Source of the DNA: Torymus aiolomorphi
Taxonomy: Eukaryota; Arthropoda; Insecta; Hymenoptera; Torymidae
DNA: 64,000 nucleotides
Direction of reading: 5' to 3'
NCBI GenBank assembly: GCA_036365515.1
Contig: CM070875.1
Span: 97,260,628-97,324,627, forward strand
This document shows positions 1-12,100 of this stretch, in pieces; position 1 is the stretch's first letter; each line of letters begins with the position of its first letter. The notes beneath the pieces are model-generated. The model was not told where the DNA came from and did not search any database. It was given only the letters and a program-made list of their open reading frames with translations. The position numbers and the translations under genes are program-made.

Positions 1-1009
1 TATATCTAGGGCCATTTTATTAGAAATAGTGTATATTTATAGTATATAATATGGTATAGAGCTTAAACTACATTTTTCTTTTTTTTTCAGCTAATTTTGG
101 CCTCAAAAGCCAATAGGTGTAAGACCCCCTTAAAAATAGAAAATGACACTTATACGCATAGAAATGTCCCCTTTTGGTGTTATTATACGTATGATAACGC
201 GCCAGCTGCTACAGTGTTATAGAAGTCGAAACAGCTAGGTTTTGAAATCTTTTGAAAAAAAGTAACTAACCTAGTTTAAAATATAGTATTTTGGACTTAG
301 TCCCTTTTCATCTCATCCATTCAATTATATTACAAAATAATAAATAGAAAATATAGTTTAAATAAATTATAACGGCTAAATAGCCGTTTTCATTAAGTTA
401 GTCATGTGGGACCAACATGGGATTCATGTGTGAAACCCGCGAGATAACTACGTGGGAACCACGTGTATCCCGATGGGATCCCTCGACAACCTGACACATG
501 TTCAAATATAGGACCTACAATGATCCCAGGTGTTTCTTACATGAGTTTTTTCTGTAGGGTGCTGGATGCCGACGATAAAACTATAGTACAAAATAGAAAT
601 AAAATATAAATAAAATAAAATATTAATTTCAAAATTTTTTTTACTGCCACAATTTTTTTTTGTCAAGAATCAATTTTCAAAAAACGCATTAAGATGGTTC
701 TTTCACGACTTTCCTAGTCAAATCAGTGCTCAATTAAGAGGTCACCTAAAATTAAAAGAAAAACAGTGGAAATGTAATTTAGTTATTTAAAATGATAGAG
801 ATAGTCAATGTACTATAAATAAAGTGTATTTTCGCATTCATCGTTGCATCTAGTACAATTGGGTGATGCACTATTCCCTATTTTGTGCTGAACATCATTC
901 AGGCTCTCATGGCCTTTAATCAACTTCACCCCGATTCTGAATTGTCACCTTCTTGTCATCTTGAGAGAATGCAGTTTTTGCCCCACCTGTCCTCTATGTC
1001 GTCCCACGC
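1..1009. other. AT-rich stretch, no gene seen
   Basis: No long open frame or recognisable domain on either strand. Around 410-490 there are several CATGTG and CACGTG words. I see no terminal repeats that would define an element. Confidence 0.5.
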
Positions 1010-1910
1010 AGCCTTCATCCCTCGCCCGCGCCGTCTCATGCCAGTCCACACTTCTTAGACCGACAATGTAAGCAGATATCCTGCATCTCTTCTATGCATG
1101 ACGGTATTCCCGCGGACCTCTAAATAAGGCCTTGTATGCAGCTCCCTTGCTTGGTCAGTGCATCTGTTTTCTCATTTCCTTTACAGCCGGAATGACCTGG
1201 TAAATAGGATAGACTGAGATTATTTTGTTCTTCCAGCTCCATTAGAGAGGCTATAGTATCCAACACAAGCTTAGAGCAAGTGCTGGTTTTACCTATATCT
1301 CACAGAGCTGCCTGAGACTTTATTCAGTAAGTACTATCGCGAGCTTTTTTCATATATATAGATACAATTTTATACAAAACCATATTAAATTGAGCGATAA
1401 TAATCCCCTAGCTGTTGGAGCAAATCGTATTAGTGTTGCCTTTTTTGTCGGGCTTTATAAGTTCCTCAATCGCACATTTTAATTGCGAGTACTTCCGCCT
1501 GGAGGACCGTTTTGTAGCGTTTCAGACATAAGCAGGAGCTGTCCTGGTACATCGGCCCGCAAAATCCAGCACCTGCACCCCTTTTTTACTGCGACCTATA
1601 GATAAACCAGATTTCACCATGTCTGGGTCTGTGTTCCGCCTACATTTCTCTCTCCGTGATTTTAATTTTGAATCTCCTTTCCCTAGCGATGAGAGGCAGG
1701 GTTTCATCGCGGAATTCATCTCAGAATTCTCTCAATGCATGTCCAAATAGTAGTGTATGCCTCTTGCAAGCTGTTCTCCACCCTACGACACAACTCAGTT
1801 GGTATACCGCTTTCATTGCTTCAGTCTTGATGTGCAGCGCCATGGATAACATCCCCAGCATCGCCGTCATAGCTGCACAAGGGGTACTCCTCCTTGTAGC
1901 TTTAAGGGGG
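1010..1910 (-). pseudogene. Non-LTR retrotransposon fragment, RT tail and RNase H (I-group-like)
   Basis: On the minus strand three separated frames recall the end of an I/R1-like ORF2. At about 1721-1890 the peptide TPCAAMTAMLGM... resembles the region just after the RT, where many such elements have a TPTAAME-like motif. At about 1470-1520 LQAEVLAI matches the second RNase H strand with its catalytic Glu. At about 1141-1203 LPGHSGCKGNEKTDALTKQG matches the last RNase H block. Stops and frameshifts separate them, so this is a dead copy. The family is inferred from motifs only; RNase H-bearing clades other than I are possible. Confidence 0.65.
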
Positions 1911-3046
1911 CTAGACACCTTTTTCTTTTTAAATAAAAAAACATTTTTAAAATAAAAAAAATCATATATTTCGAAATATGAAGAAAGCTGCAATATTTGA
2001 CTCTAACGAATCTACATCCAAAAACATATCGCAAAGTTTGAGCCAAATCCGTGATCCGGAGTTCGTAGCCACTCCTAGTGAGTTCGAATTCCGGCTTACA
2101 GCGGTTTAGTAGAGACAATTCTGAGCCAAGCTTTTCACAACTCGGAATTTGCATATGCTTATCTTGCTATAACTCACTGGGATTAAAATTTATTTAAAAA
2201 TCTTGGTTCCCATTGCTGCGTGAGTCACAAAGGTGAGTTGAACCTAAAACTCTCATTAGCGCTGCAACGTAGAAGTGCACAACATTCAACATGTCAACTT
2301 TAGATCACTGTGAAATATAAAAAAGGAAGTGAAAAATATATAGCATTTTAAGTAGAAATTGGAGTAGATGACTCTACTGATTTTAGATTTATTTACCAGT
2401 ATCTAAATGTATTCTAGGATAATATTGCAAAGCCAATCCATTACAGATTTGTTGCTAATATTTATAGTTTTTCTCATTTACAATGATATTTAATCCTTCA
2501 ATGGTTATAAGAAACGAGAGAATCGTGCATGTAGGCTTATTATGTGTAAGTCTTTTGTAGATATTTATTAAAGTTTCTAAACGGCTAATAAACAAACTAA
2601 TTATAAGTTATTGATATCGTTTTATACTTTTTTGTTATTTATTGGCTAATCAAGGATATTAAAATGATGTTAATACATAGATTAATTATATTCGAGGCAT
2701 GCAAGGGCTAAATAATTATTTAAATTGTTAATTTCGAAGCTGTAAAATATGTATAGTTTTGTGTATATTCATCATAAATTTAAAAAATTGGAAAAATATT
2801 TTAATAATATTTTTTTTCGAATATTCATTTTTTAAGCATTATTTTAGAAACTACCGGTGAAGTTGTGGAATTGAATTTATTTATTTATTTATTTATTTAT
2901 TTAGTATATAGTATAAATTATATTGAATATAATAAATGGTTCTATTAATATATTTATCTTAAAAACTATTTTTTAATATTCTCCTTTCTTAAGTGTTAAA
3001 AAATATAGTTTCAAATAATCAGTTTTATAAATAATATTTATAAAAG
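1911..3046. other. AT-rich stretch without gene, small ATTT microsatellite
   Basis: A run of about seven ATTT units lies near 2877-2903. The rest is AT-rich with scattered stops in all frames. Earlier exons of the gene that starts at 3047 could be hidden here, but I could not identify one. Confidence 0.45.
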
Positions 3047-3180
3047 CAACTGAGGAAGATATCGAGATCAAACAACGAAATGAGCGTCGAATTATTTTGC
3101 CGAATAAAAAGTATGAGCAAATAACAGAAACCTCTGAAATAGATTCAGACGATCATCCCTTGACATCATTGAAAACCTTA
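3047..3180 (+). CDS. Exon A of the BEN-like gene
   Basis: Open frame ATEEDIEIKQRNERR... ending KTL, followed directly by the strong donor GTAAGT. The acceptor is weak (ATAAAAG). The exon ends in phase 0, which fits exon B. In-frame stops lie just upstream, so it is an internal exon. Confidence 0.5.
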
Positions 3181-6100
3181 GTAAGTTTTAGATACAATTT
3201 CTACTACAAATAGATTATGTGGATAAATGCAAATCGTGTTAAATAATAATTTTCACATATCGACGGCTGAGTGGAGCAAGATCATAATTTGGCGAGCGAT
3301 CCAAAAAGGTGATATCCGGCGAGCATTTGAATACAGGTCTATCTCAGCGCTTGTTCGAAGAAAGTCTTACAGTGCTCGTTCGAAGAAGCTCCGATCTTAA
3401 GACACTTTCTTTTTCAAATTTTTAGTGACTGCTCTGTGCACTTTGCGACTACAATAAAATGTATACTAAAATATTATTATCAGCCTACAGGTTTACTGTC
3501 TTACCCGAAGACCTCGCTTACCGGAAGTAATAGACGGTTGGATATAAACGGATATGGCTGGATACGAGTGGATATGGATGGATATGGATGGATGCAATGT
3601 TGAAAAACCACTCAACCGTCTATAACTACAAATAAGTTCTTTAAATAATATACAAGAAACAATGCTTTATTCAAATCTTAACTGGTGATACAAATATGTT
3701 ACGGCACACTAACCTCGTTTGGCTCATACCAGCCCTACGCACAACCAAATAGTCTCGCTCCCATATACGCGCCGATCCGGGCCCGAAACCCTCGCCAGCC
3801 TTCTGACTTCCGCGCCCATTTCGACACACGTGCCCGACGCTCGTTCGCCTTTTATACTTCGCGCCACCGATGGCGCTCGCGACGCAACTCACTATTTCGT
3901 ATCCCCGATGCCTAACACGTACCCTTATAAAATTGGTTTACAACAGGAAGTTGTTCTAAAATAATTTCAAATTAAAATTAAAATATACAAATATATTGCT
4001 CTATTTTATATAGTTATAAGAATAATTCTGACCGATCGGCCCCTCTTACCCTATTGTTACACTCACACACAGACATATAATAAATAATAAGAAACTATTA
4101 TTATAAAAGAATAGCATATGTTTATTAAAGATCATAAACACAGAAATAATGTGTGATAATAACAACAGCGTCTCGAATCAACTGACTAACTCGAATCGAG
4201 AACAACAAACTAGTCGCCTAGCAACGCTTTTGTTCTTATGTTCGATGATGGTAAACGAACACATATAACATTATTCCCCCTTCTTTCAGATTGACGTCCC
4301 GACAATCTTAAAATCAAAGAAAGAGATGGCGTCTTCTTCAAGCGGGCTGATCCTTCGCACACGGCCAAAGGGCCTGTCTCTTGAAGAATAGTTCTCTTCT
4401 TCCAAAACCGAATCAAAATGGCATCATCTTCAAGCGGGCTGATCCTTCGCACAAGACCAAAGGGCCCGTCTCTTGAATTGGTCCATCTTGAATTCTTAAA
4501 TTCATCTTGAAATCATCTTGAAATCGTCTACTTTTAAGCGGGTTGATCCTAGACTTGTCCGGTCAGAGGACCCGTTTCTTAAAATTGTAGGATTGTCATT
4601 GTTGGGTATCATGATGTCATCATCGGTGGGTAATGTCTTGTTGGTAATTCTTGGACATAAGTGGGGAGTTAGTGCGCCGTGTTACCTCACCTCTGTCCCT
4701 GCTCTGGCATTTGCCCTGTGTCTCACGAGAAAAACCACGGCTCAAAATAACCGTGAGTAGAGCAGAAGAAATTACCTAACATGATAGGTTGCCAATCGAT
4801 CAATATGAATGATCTTTTTCTTGTGTTTTGGTGTCTTCTGGATGCAGAAAACGACATCATTGATCTTTTTGACAATCGTATAAGGTTCTTCCCAATCACT
4901 TTGGAGCTTCGGAGTCTTTCCTTTTACTCGGCAAGGATTATACAACCAAACTTTCTGTTGTTCTTGAAAGTTGACATGTCTGGATGTTCTGTCATAGGTT
5001 GATTTTGTATGTTTGGAGGAGAGGAAAATGTTCTTTCGAGCTGATTGGTGAATTTTATTGATGTTGGTTTTATCAAATATCACATATCAAATCCAGAGGA
5101 AGTTTCAAGTCTGTACCGGTGTACATCTCTGCCGGTGTGACCCTAGTTGCTGCGTGTACTGAGGATCTGTAAGCTAAAAGATACAAGGAAACCCAACGAT
5201 CCCAATCTTTTTGATTGTCTGTTATGTATTTGGATAAGTATTCTAATATCAATTTTCAATATGAGTGATGGTATCGGTGTTGGTGATATTGATCGCAACA
5301 GTTTCGGTAGTAGTATGCTCGGCAATAGCAGCAGCAGTAGCAGCAACAACCTCGGCAGCAGCAGCGGCTTCGGCGATAGCATCAGTTCTGGCCTTCGTTT
5401 GGAAGGGTACACCAGTGTCTTGTGTTTTCAAAATAACGGCAGCAGCGGCGGCTTCGGCGGCAGCAGCAGCCTCGGCAGCAGCAGCAGCTCTGGTCCTCGT
5501 TTGTAAGGGTACACTCGGCGGTGTACGCGATGTTTTTCTTGATTTCTCAAACCCCTCCATTTCGTTTTTACAATTTCGGACGAACCTCCAAAATGTTACA
5601 CTCACACACACATATAATAAATAATAACAAACTATTATTATAAAAGAATAGCATATGTTTATTAAAGATCATAAACACAGAAATAATGTGTGTTAATAAC
5701 ATCAGCGTCTCGATCAACTGACTAACTCGAATCGAGAACAACAAACTAGTCGCTTAGCAACGCTTTTGTTCTTATGTTCGATGATGGTAAACGAACACAT
5801 ATAACACTATCTCAATTACCCATTCCCATCAAAGCTCCTCCTAACTCTGTTAAAAGCCGTCTATATTTATGAGTGTTAGAATTTTCAAAACCCCTCATTG
5901 TTCCCTCACCCACCGTCGCCACCCCTTTGATGGCTCTATCTCCTCACTTCCCGTCCTCCCCACCTCCCTCAATCGCCCCCTCGTACCTCTCCCGACGCTC
6001 GCTTTAAATTTGTTTAAGAGGTCTATTTTTCAATTTTGTTTACTGTTGTTAGAAACACTCATGGTGTCTTCGAGCACGCGCCGAGTTATGATTATTTTTT

Positions 6101-9100
6101 TAAAGCGTATGCAGAGTTAAGACCTTGTTCCGCTCCGTCACTGATACATAAAACATGGTTTTAAAATAAGCTTTCCTAATTATTTAATTCATGATAAATA
6201 AATAATATCGCGTTTTAAATCTGCAGAAAGATATCAATAATGAAAAAAAAATCGCCAGTAAATTCACCAATGATATGCTTATGGAGAAATATAGTACTCA
6301 AAAAGTAAATTCATTTGTAAATACAAGACCGAAAATAACTTTTGACTACGATAAAGTACCAACAGACTCGTCTGAAGGTACAAGTGTAAATACCAACAGA
6401 GGTACGTTATGGTTAACGTATAATATTTTGCAATATTACCATTATAATTAGCCTAAATCTAACATTATTTTGAATAGTTATCGATTACTCAAAAATCAAA
6501 GAAGAAAAGATTCTCACGTTATATATCAATCCTGCTCATTCGCAGAAAATAGAGTCTCAGAATGAAGATACGATTAGAAAAATAATGTTAGAAGCTGAGC
6601 GTGATGATGTTGATATTAGAGAAATGACGTACTTGTTATTTAAAGAAAATGTTCGCTTGCCTTTACTTCTTGAGCTAAAGGAAAAGGAATTAGGAACTGC
6701 TCTTGCGGACAACTATGAGATGACGAAAGTTTTAGAAAGTTATGGTTGTAAGTTGATTATTGAATATATTTTTAAATACTCATTTTATTATTTTTATACT
6801 ACCTTATAATTGTAAAATATAAATTTTTTTATAAACGTGTGCGCAAATCGATTTCTAATTACTTTTGTAGTGTAGGTAGAGTGTATGTTTCCCGTGTTTT
6901 GAACTCAAAGCGTGCAATTGTACAGTAGCACGTTATGCAACTAGTGCGCAAAATGGGTCACTTCCGCACAAGCGGCTGCGGTGCTTGCTAGAGGGCAACC
7001 GATGCGCTAACCTTTTTACAGGGTGAGCAAAATCGTACTTAGGAAATAAAACATTCATAGCACGATGTGACGTAAGCCCGCACTTAGGTCACGCCTATCC
7101 GTGATTTAAGTAGTCAATTATTGTACCGTGTTTATTGCACTCGCTATGCTCGTACGGTAACGGTTCCGCAATGGACTGCTTAAGGTACAAATAGGCATGA
7201 CATCGAACTTACGTGAATTTGCTATAAAATAATACATGCGTATCGTAATATACTATTTTCGCACTTTGATCGAAAATAACTATTCTCTCTCGCGTATCGA
7301 ACAATATATTTTCAGACTGCGTGCGCGAGTAAAAAAACATGCTCTAAATCAAGCTTTGTATAAGTCGTATCGAAAAATACTGTTCGATACGCGAGTAAGA
7401 AACTTATTTTATTCTCGTGTGCCTTTTCATCCTTGCTTCGCTCGGGTGCAACGTCCTTACAAGGATAAAATCACTTTTTCGCACTCGTCAATCAAAAATA
7501 AATATTTTGATACGTTAAATGTACAAAGCTTGATTTAAAGCATGGTTTTTTATTCGAGCGTGTGTAAAATCGAACTTTGCTCACGGAGTGTCAAAAAATA
7601 GTACACGGAACAGGCACGCAATAGGTGACTTGCACTTGTTACTTTTTGTTTGTGTAATATACCAATACACAACAAGTGCACAAAGTAAGTGATTCCCATC
7701 GTGACTTTGCGCACACTCGAAGAAGGTTAGCGAATCGGCTGCACTTAAGCAGACACCAGCCGCTCGATTCGAAGCGGAGCCTGTGTCCGTTTGTTCTGGG
7801 TCATATGCTTCTTTTGCGCAACTCAAGCGCCAGTACGGCCCACGAGTTTCCCGCGGTAAGATGGGAAAGCAGTGCTTCCTTCAGTGCGTAACAGATAACC
7901 GGCGATGTCGCTTTAGTCCAGGTGCGGCGTAGAGGGGATCCTGAGCCCGATAGGTCCATGGATCTACTAAGATTTTTTAAATGTACTTTTTTGCATAGTA
8001 TGTGTAAAGTGCGTCGATTCGACGACGTGCTTTACTCATACTATACAAAAATATTGTTCGCCATGTGGGCGAAATCTTTACGCCCCAGTGGCGAAAACTA
8101 CTATTAACTGAGTCGTCGAGAAACAATAAATTAAGAAAAATTGTTATTAACAAATTTTAAAAAATAATGTATTTTTTTAAATTTCCACGCAATTCTCAGT
8201 CATTTTCTGAAACACCTCATTTGTAAAAATTTGTTTTCGACACAATTATTTATCGACTGTTGGTAATGTAAAAATCTACTTTACCGGCACTCTCTTTACC
8301 GATTGTCGGTATGTTGATAATCTTCTTTACCGATATCTTTACCATGTATGGCAAAATAGATTTCGACTTTACCGACACTCAGTAAAACAGAACCTAGGTA
8401 ATTCCTTCTGTACCATAGGTCGGTAACTTGGGTTATTGCGAAGTTGGGTTATTGCGAAGTTGTGTTATTGGGAAGTTGGGTCAAGTCTCTGGAATGTGCA
8501 GATTTGTAATGAGGAAGTCAAAATACAAAAAAAAGCTTAGTGAATGTGTGGACCTCTCAATTCGCGTCCCCCTCAACACATACGAGCACTGAGAGAAAAT
8601 AAAAAGTGTTGTCCACTAAAGAGTCCGGTACAGGAAATCGAATTACTTCGGTTTGGCATGTTTGGTAGGAGCCACCGGACAAACTCGGTAGTGTCTAACG
8701 AGTTTTTTACAATGCTATCATAATAACATATGTACGTATCTTCTGTTATTAGTTAATTATTGATTTTAAATGTTTATGTAAAATTTTAAAGCTAATTAAC
8801 AAAAGTACTCAGAAATATAATAAGTATTATTATTTTAAAGATAAAGAAAGATACAAGGTATAACATTATGTTATTAAGATTTTAAGAGATTATGTTTACT
8901 ACAGACAAATTATCGTAGCCCGGCGGTGGCTACCAAAGTCTCTGGTACAGCGTACTGGATAGTGTCCATTTGTTCGTAACTTGGCATTGTACTGGCCGGT
9001 ACTCTAATTTATTTTCTCTTAGTGCTTGCAGACACGCAGAGCCGCAAACACAGATACATAAAAACTCACACAAAGCCGCACATCCGCTGTGACAAGCACA

Positions 9101-12100
9101 CAGATTCATACGTACATACACATATGCCCACACTAACACTCACGTATATTTACACATACACACATGTACATACACACGCACGCACGGGGATACATGAAGG
9201 CTCACGTAAACACGTACGCACAGACCGAAAACTCACAACGCGTATGCACAGACACACCCACCTGGACATATGGATACATGAACACTCCCACAAACACGCA
9301 CACCCGCTGTGATATGCACACAGATTTGCACAACAATTCATGCACACTCACACATGTGCGCACTAATTCACACTCACGCACGCAGGGGTGCTCGCACACA
9401 TTCACACACGCTCGTATCCACACATGCAGTAATTTAAACACGCACCACAATCGCACTCACGAATACATAAACACTCACACAAATACGCACATATACAATC
9501 ACTTAAAGTCACGTACATAGAAACTCCCTATAAACACACTCCTACACGTGTACACATGTCTTCTGGCACATAAGTCTGCACAAACTTTTACATTCTCACA
9601 CATCTTCACTCACACTCACATCCACACACAAACACAATACAGCAGTCAGGCGCACACAAGCGTTCGCAAACTAACTCACACTCGCGAACATAGACACTCA
9701 CAGATGCGTGTACACACTTAGATGGACAAAGATGTACCAAGTACGAAGTTCTAAACCTTGTCACGATCACAAAAGCAGTGTCAAACACCAAATCAGAGAC
9801 GCAGACACATCTCTCTATACACATGTCCACAGACACACATGCAGTAGCGCGCGTAAACACTCGAAAACACAGACACGAAAGGAATCACAAACGAACTGGC
9901 ATGGTTACACAAGCAGACATACAGCACAGATAAAGCATACTGGCTCACAAACGTACACACAAACAAATAGACACGCGCACAGTGATGCACCTACTTATAA
10001 CGCACAAACCCACACACACACACACACACACACGTCGTCACACACACGCTCGCACGTACCTATACACGCATCCACACACGCAGGTAGTCACGCGCGCTTA
10101 GCGCGTAGTCACGTAACCAAGTATGCACACCCGCACCCACAGATACATGAACACTCACAAAAAAAAGCACATCCACTGTGTCACGCACACATATTCCCAT
10201 GTATATACATACTTACGAACACACGCACTCACAAACGGACACACAAACGCATATTTTCCTTCATGTTTCGAGCACACAGGTACCCTCGCACGCACGCATT
10301 CACACATATTCCGTGCACACAGATAGCCATGCACGCATGCATGCATACCTACACACAAAATCACGTAAGCAGACACATACACCCGGACACAAGGATACAT
10401 GAACACTCAAACAAACACTCATACCCTCTGTATCACAACACACATGTGCACACTCGCACGCAAAGACGCGACATGATCAGCACACATGCACTCATGCAAG
10501 CACGCACTTACACTCACATACACCCACACACACTCGCAGATACTAATAAATGAACACACATACACAAATACGCACACACGCTGTATCGCGTACACGAATT
10601 CGTACGCACATACACACATTTGCACACTCATACACGTACACATGGACACTCATATACGCGTATACACACTTACAGATGCAAACATGCACACAATACGAAG
10701 TTCCGGATACCGATACGCTCACAAAAGCACTCACGAACACCAAGCCACGGATGCAGATACATCCCTAAACAATGCAATAATAGTACACATATGCAAGTAC
10801 ATACACTTACACACAAACACACATTAACAAACCAAAATGCACAGCCGGCACTCGCGCAGATACGCACATACTCATACACACACAAATTAATCAATTAATT
10901 TCTTTATGGTATCAGATTCGAAAACAAAATCCTGCTCAGCACAAACATCACCTGATGAATTAGATGAAACGTTTGATGCTTATAGCACATTTTCAGTGAC
11001 ACACGAAATTTCTTTCGAGAAAAGAGATAAAGATGAAGAGTCACCGGGAAATTATCTTGAGGATACAGTCAGTCAGGATCAAAGTAACTGTATGAAGCCG
11101 ATGCAACGATCAAGAGAGGACAAATTTTCTTCGAAAAAAGAAAGTTTACAGCACCATAATATTCGTAAGGGACATTTTGATACAGTTAAAAATAGTTTAA
11201 CAATTAAGTAAGAAAAAAAAGACAATAATATAAAAAAGTCAGATATGCACTCACATAAAGATACGTATAAAAACCTACACAATACACACATACTAATCCC
11301 CAGACACATATCCAGACACAAACATACATACCCACACAGACACGTACATTCGTATTTAATGTGATGTGATATACCAACATAATTTGAAAAAGAGTACATC
11401 TCACGCAAGTAGTAATAGAATCGAACAAAAAAATTCCTGAGGACAGTGTTTACATAAACGGAGAGCTCGACATTTGTGCTTTTCCAAAAGAATAATGAAA
11501 AATTCTTTAAATAAATAAAAACCGTTTTGTCGGTAAGTAGGAATCTGCATTTTTATCATTTTACCTAATTTTAAAATAAGTATATCCTTTGAAAATACTT
11601 AGACAACTATTAAAAAAAAATTTTGGAGTATACTACTTGCATGTACGGAGGGCTTGACGTTCGTGTTTTACCAAATAAATGTTTGTACATCAGGTTATTG
11701 AATAATGGATTCGGGTAAATTTTGAAACTTACATCACCTTAATTCTACTTCGGAGGTCAGTTTTGCTTATGCAAAGCTACTTTTAAGGACATTATATATT
11801 TTTTAGACTGTTACCCAAATGAAAAAGTATAAGGATCTATCTTTGGGAACCAAGAAAACAGAAAAATTTGTATCTAACACTTTGAGAGGAAGTTTATCTC
11901 TTTAGTCACGCGGTCTAAGCCCATGGCCAAAGAGACTATAGGTCCTAAAAAGTATTGGTACACCCAAGCCAAAGGAATTCTGTCCGATCGTGACCACTAA
12001 ATAGCAACGTCGCATAACCTTCCCTCACCTACTTGACGTTCACGTTTCAGAATCAGTTGCACATCTACATTATTTTCATTATGAAACGGCATGTTCATTA

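Larger units (their letters stand above)
4055..5806 (-). mobile_element. Small Ty3/Gypsy LTR retrotransposon, internally deleted
   Basis: Two direct LTRs of about 215 bp (4055-4270 and 5594-5806) start TGTTACACTC and end ATATAACA, flanked by a 4-bp target duplication CTAT at 4051-4054 and 5807-5810. Between them, on the minus strand, lie a gag-like start, an integrase tail and a polypurine tract. RT, RNase H and the integrase core are missing, so it could not move on its own. It lies in an intron of the BEN-like gene, antisense to it. The LTRs differ by several changes and small indels, so the insertion is not very recent. Confidence 0.85.

Noticed and set aside
9022..10827. Many long His/Thr-rich frames (up to 281 codons) in the AC-rich region, both strands
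   Set aside because: They follow directly from CACA/CACG repeats, occur in all frames and have no domain.
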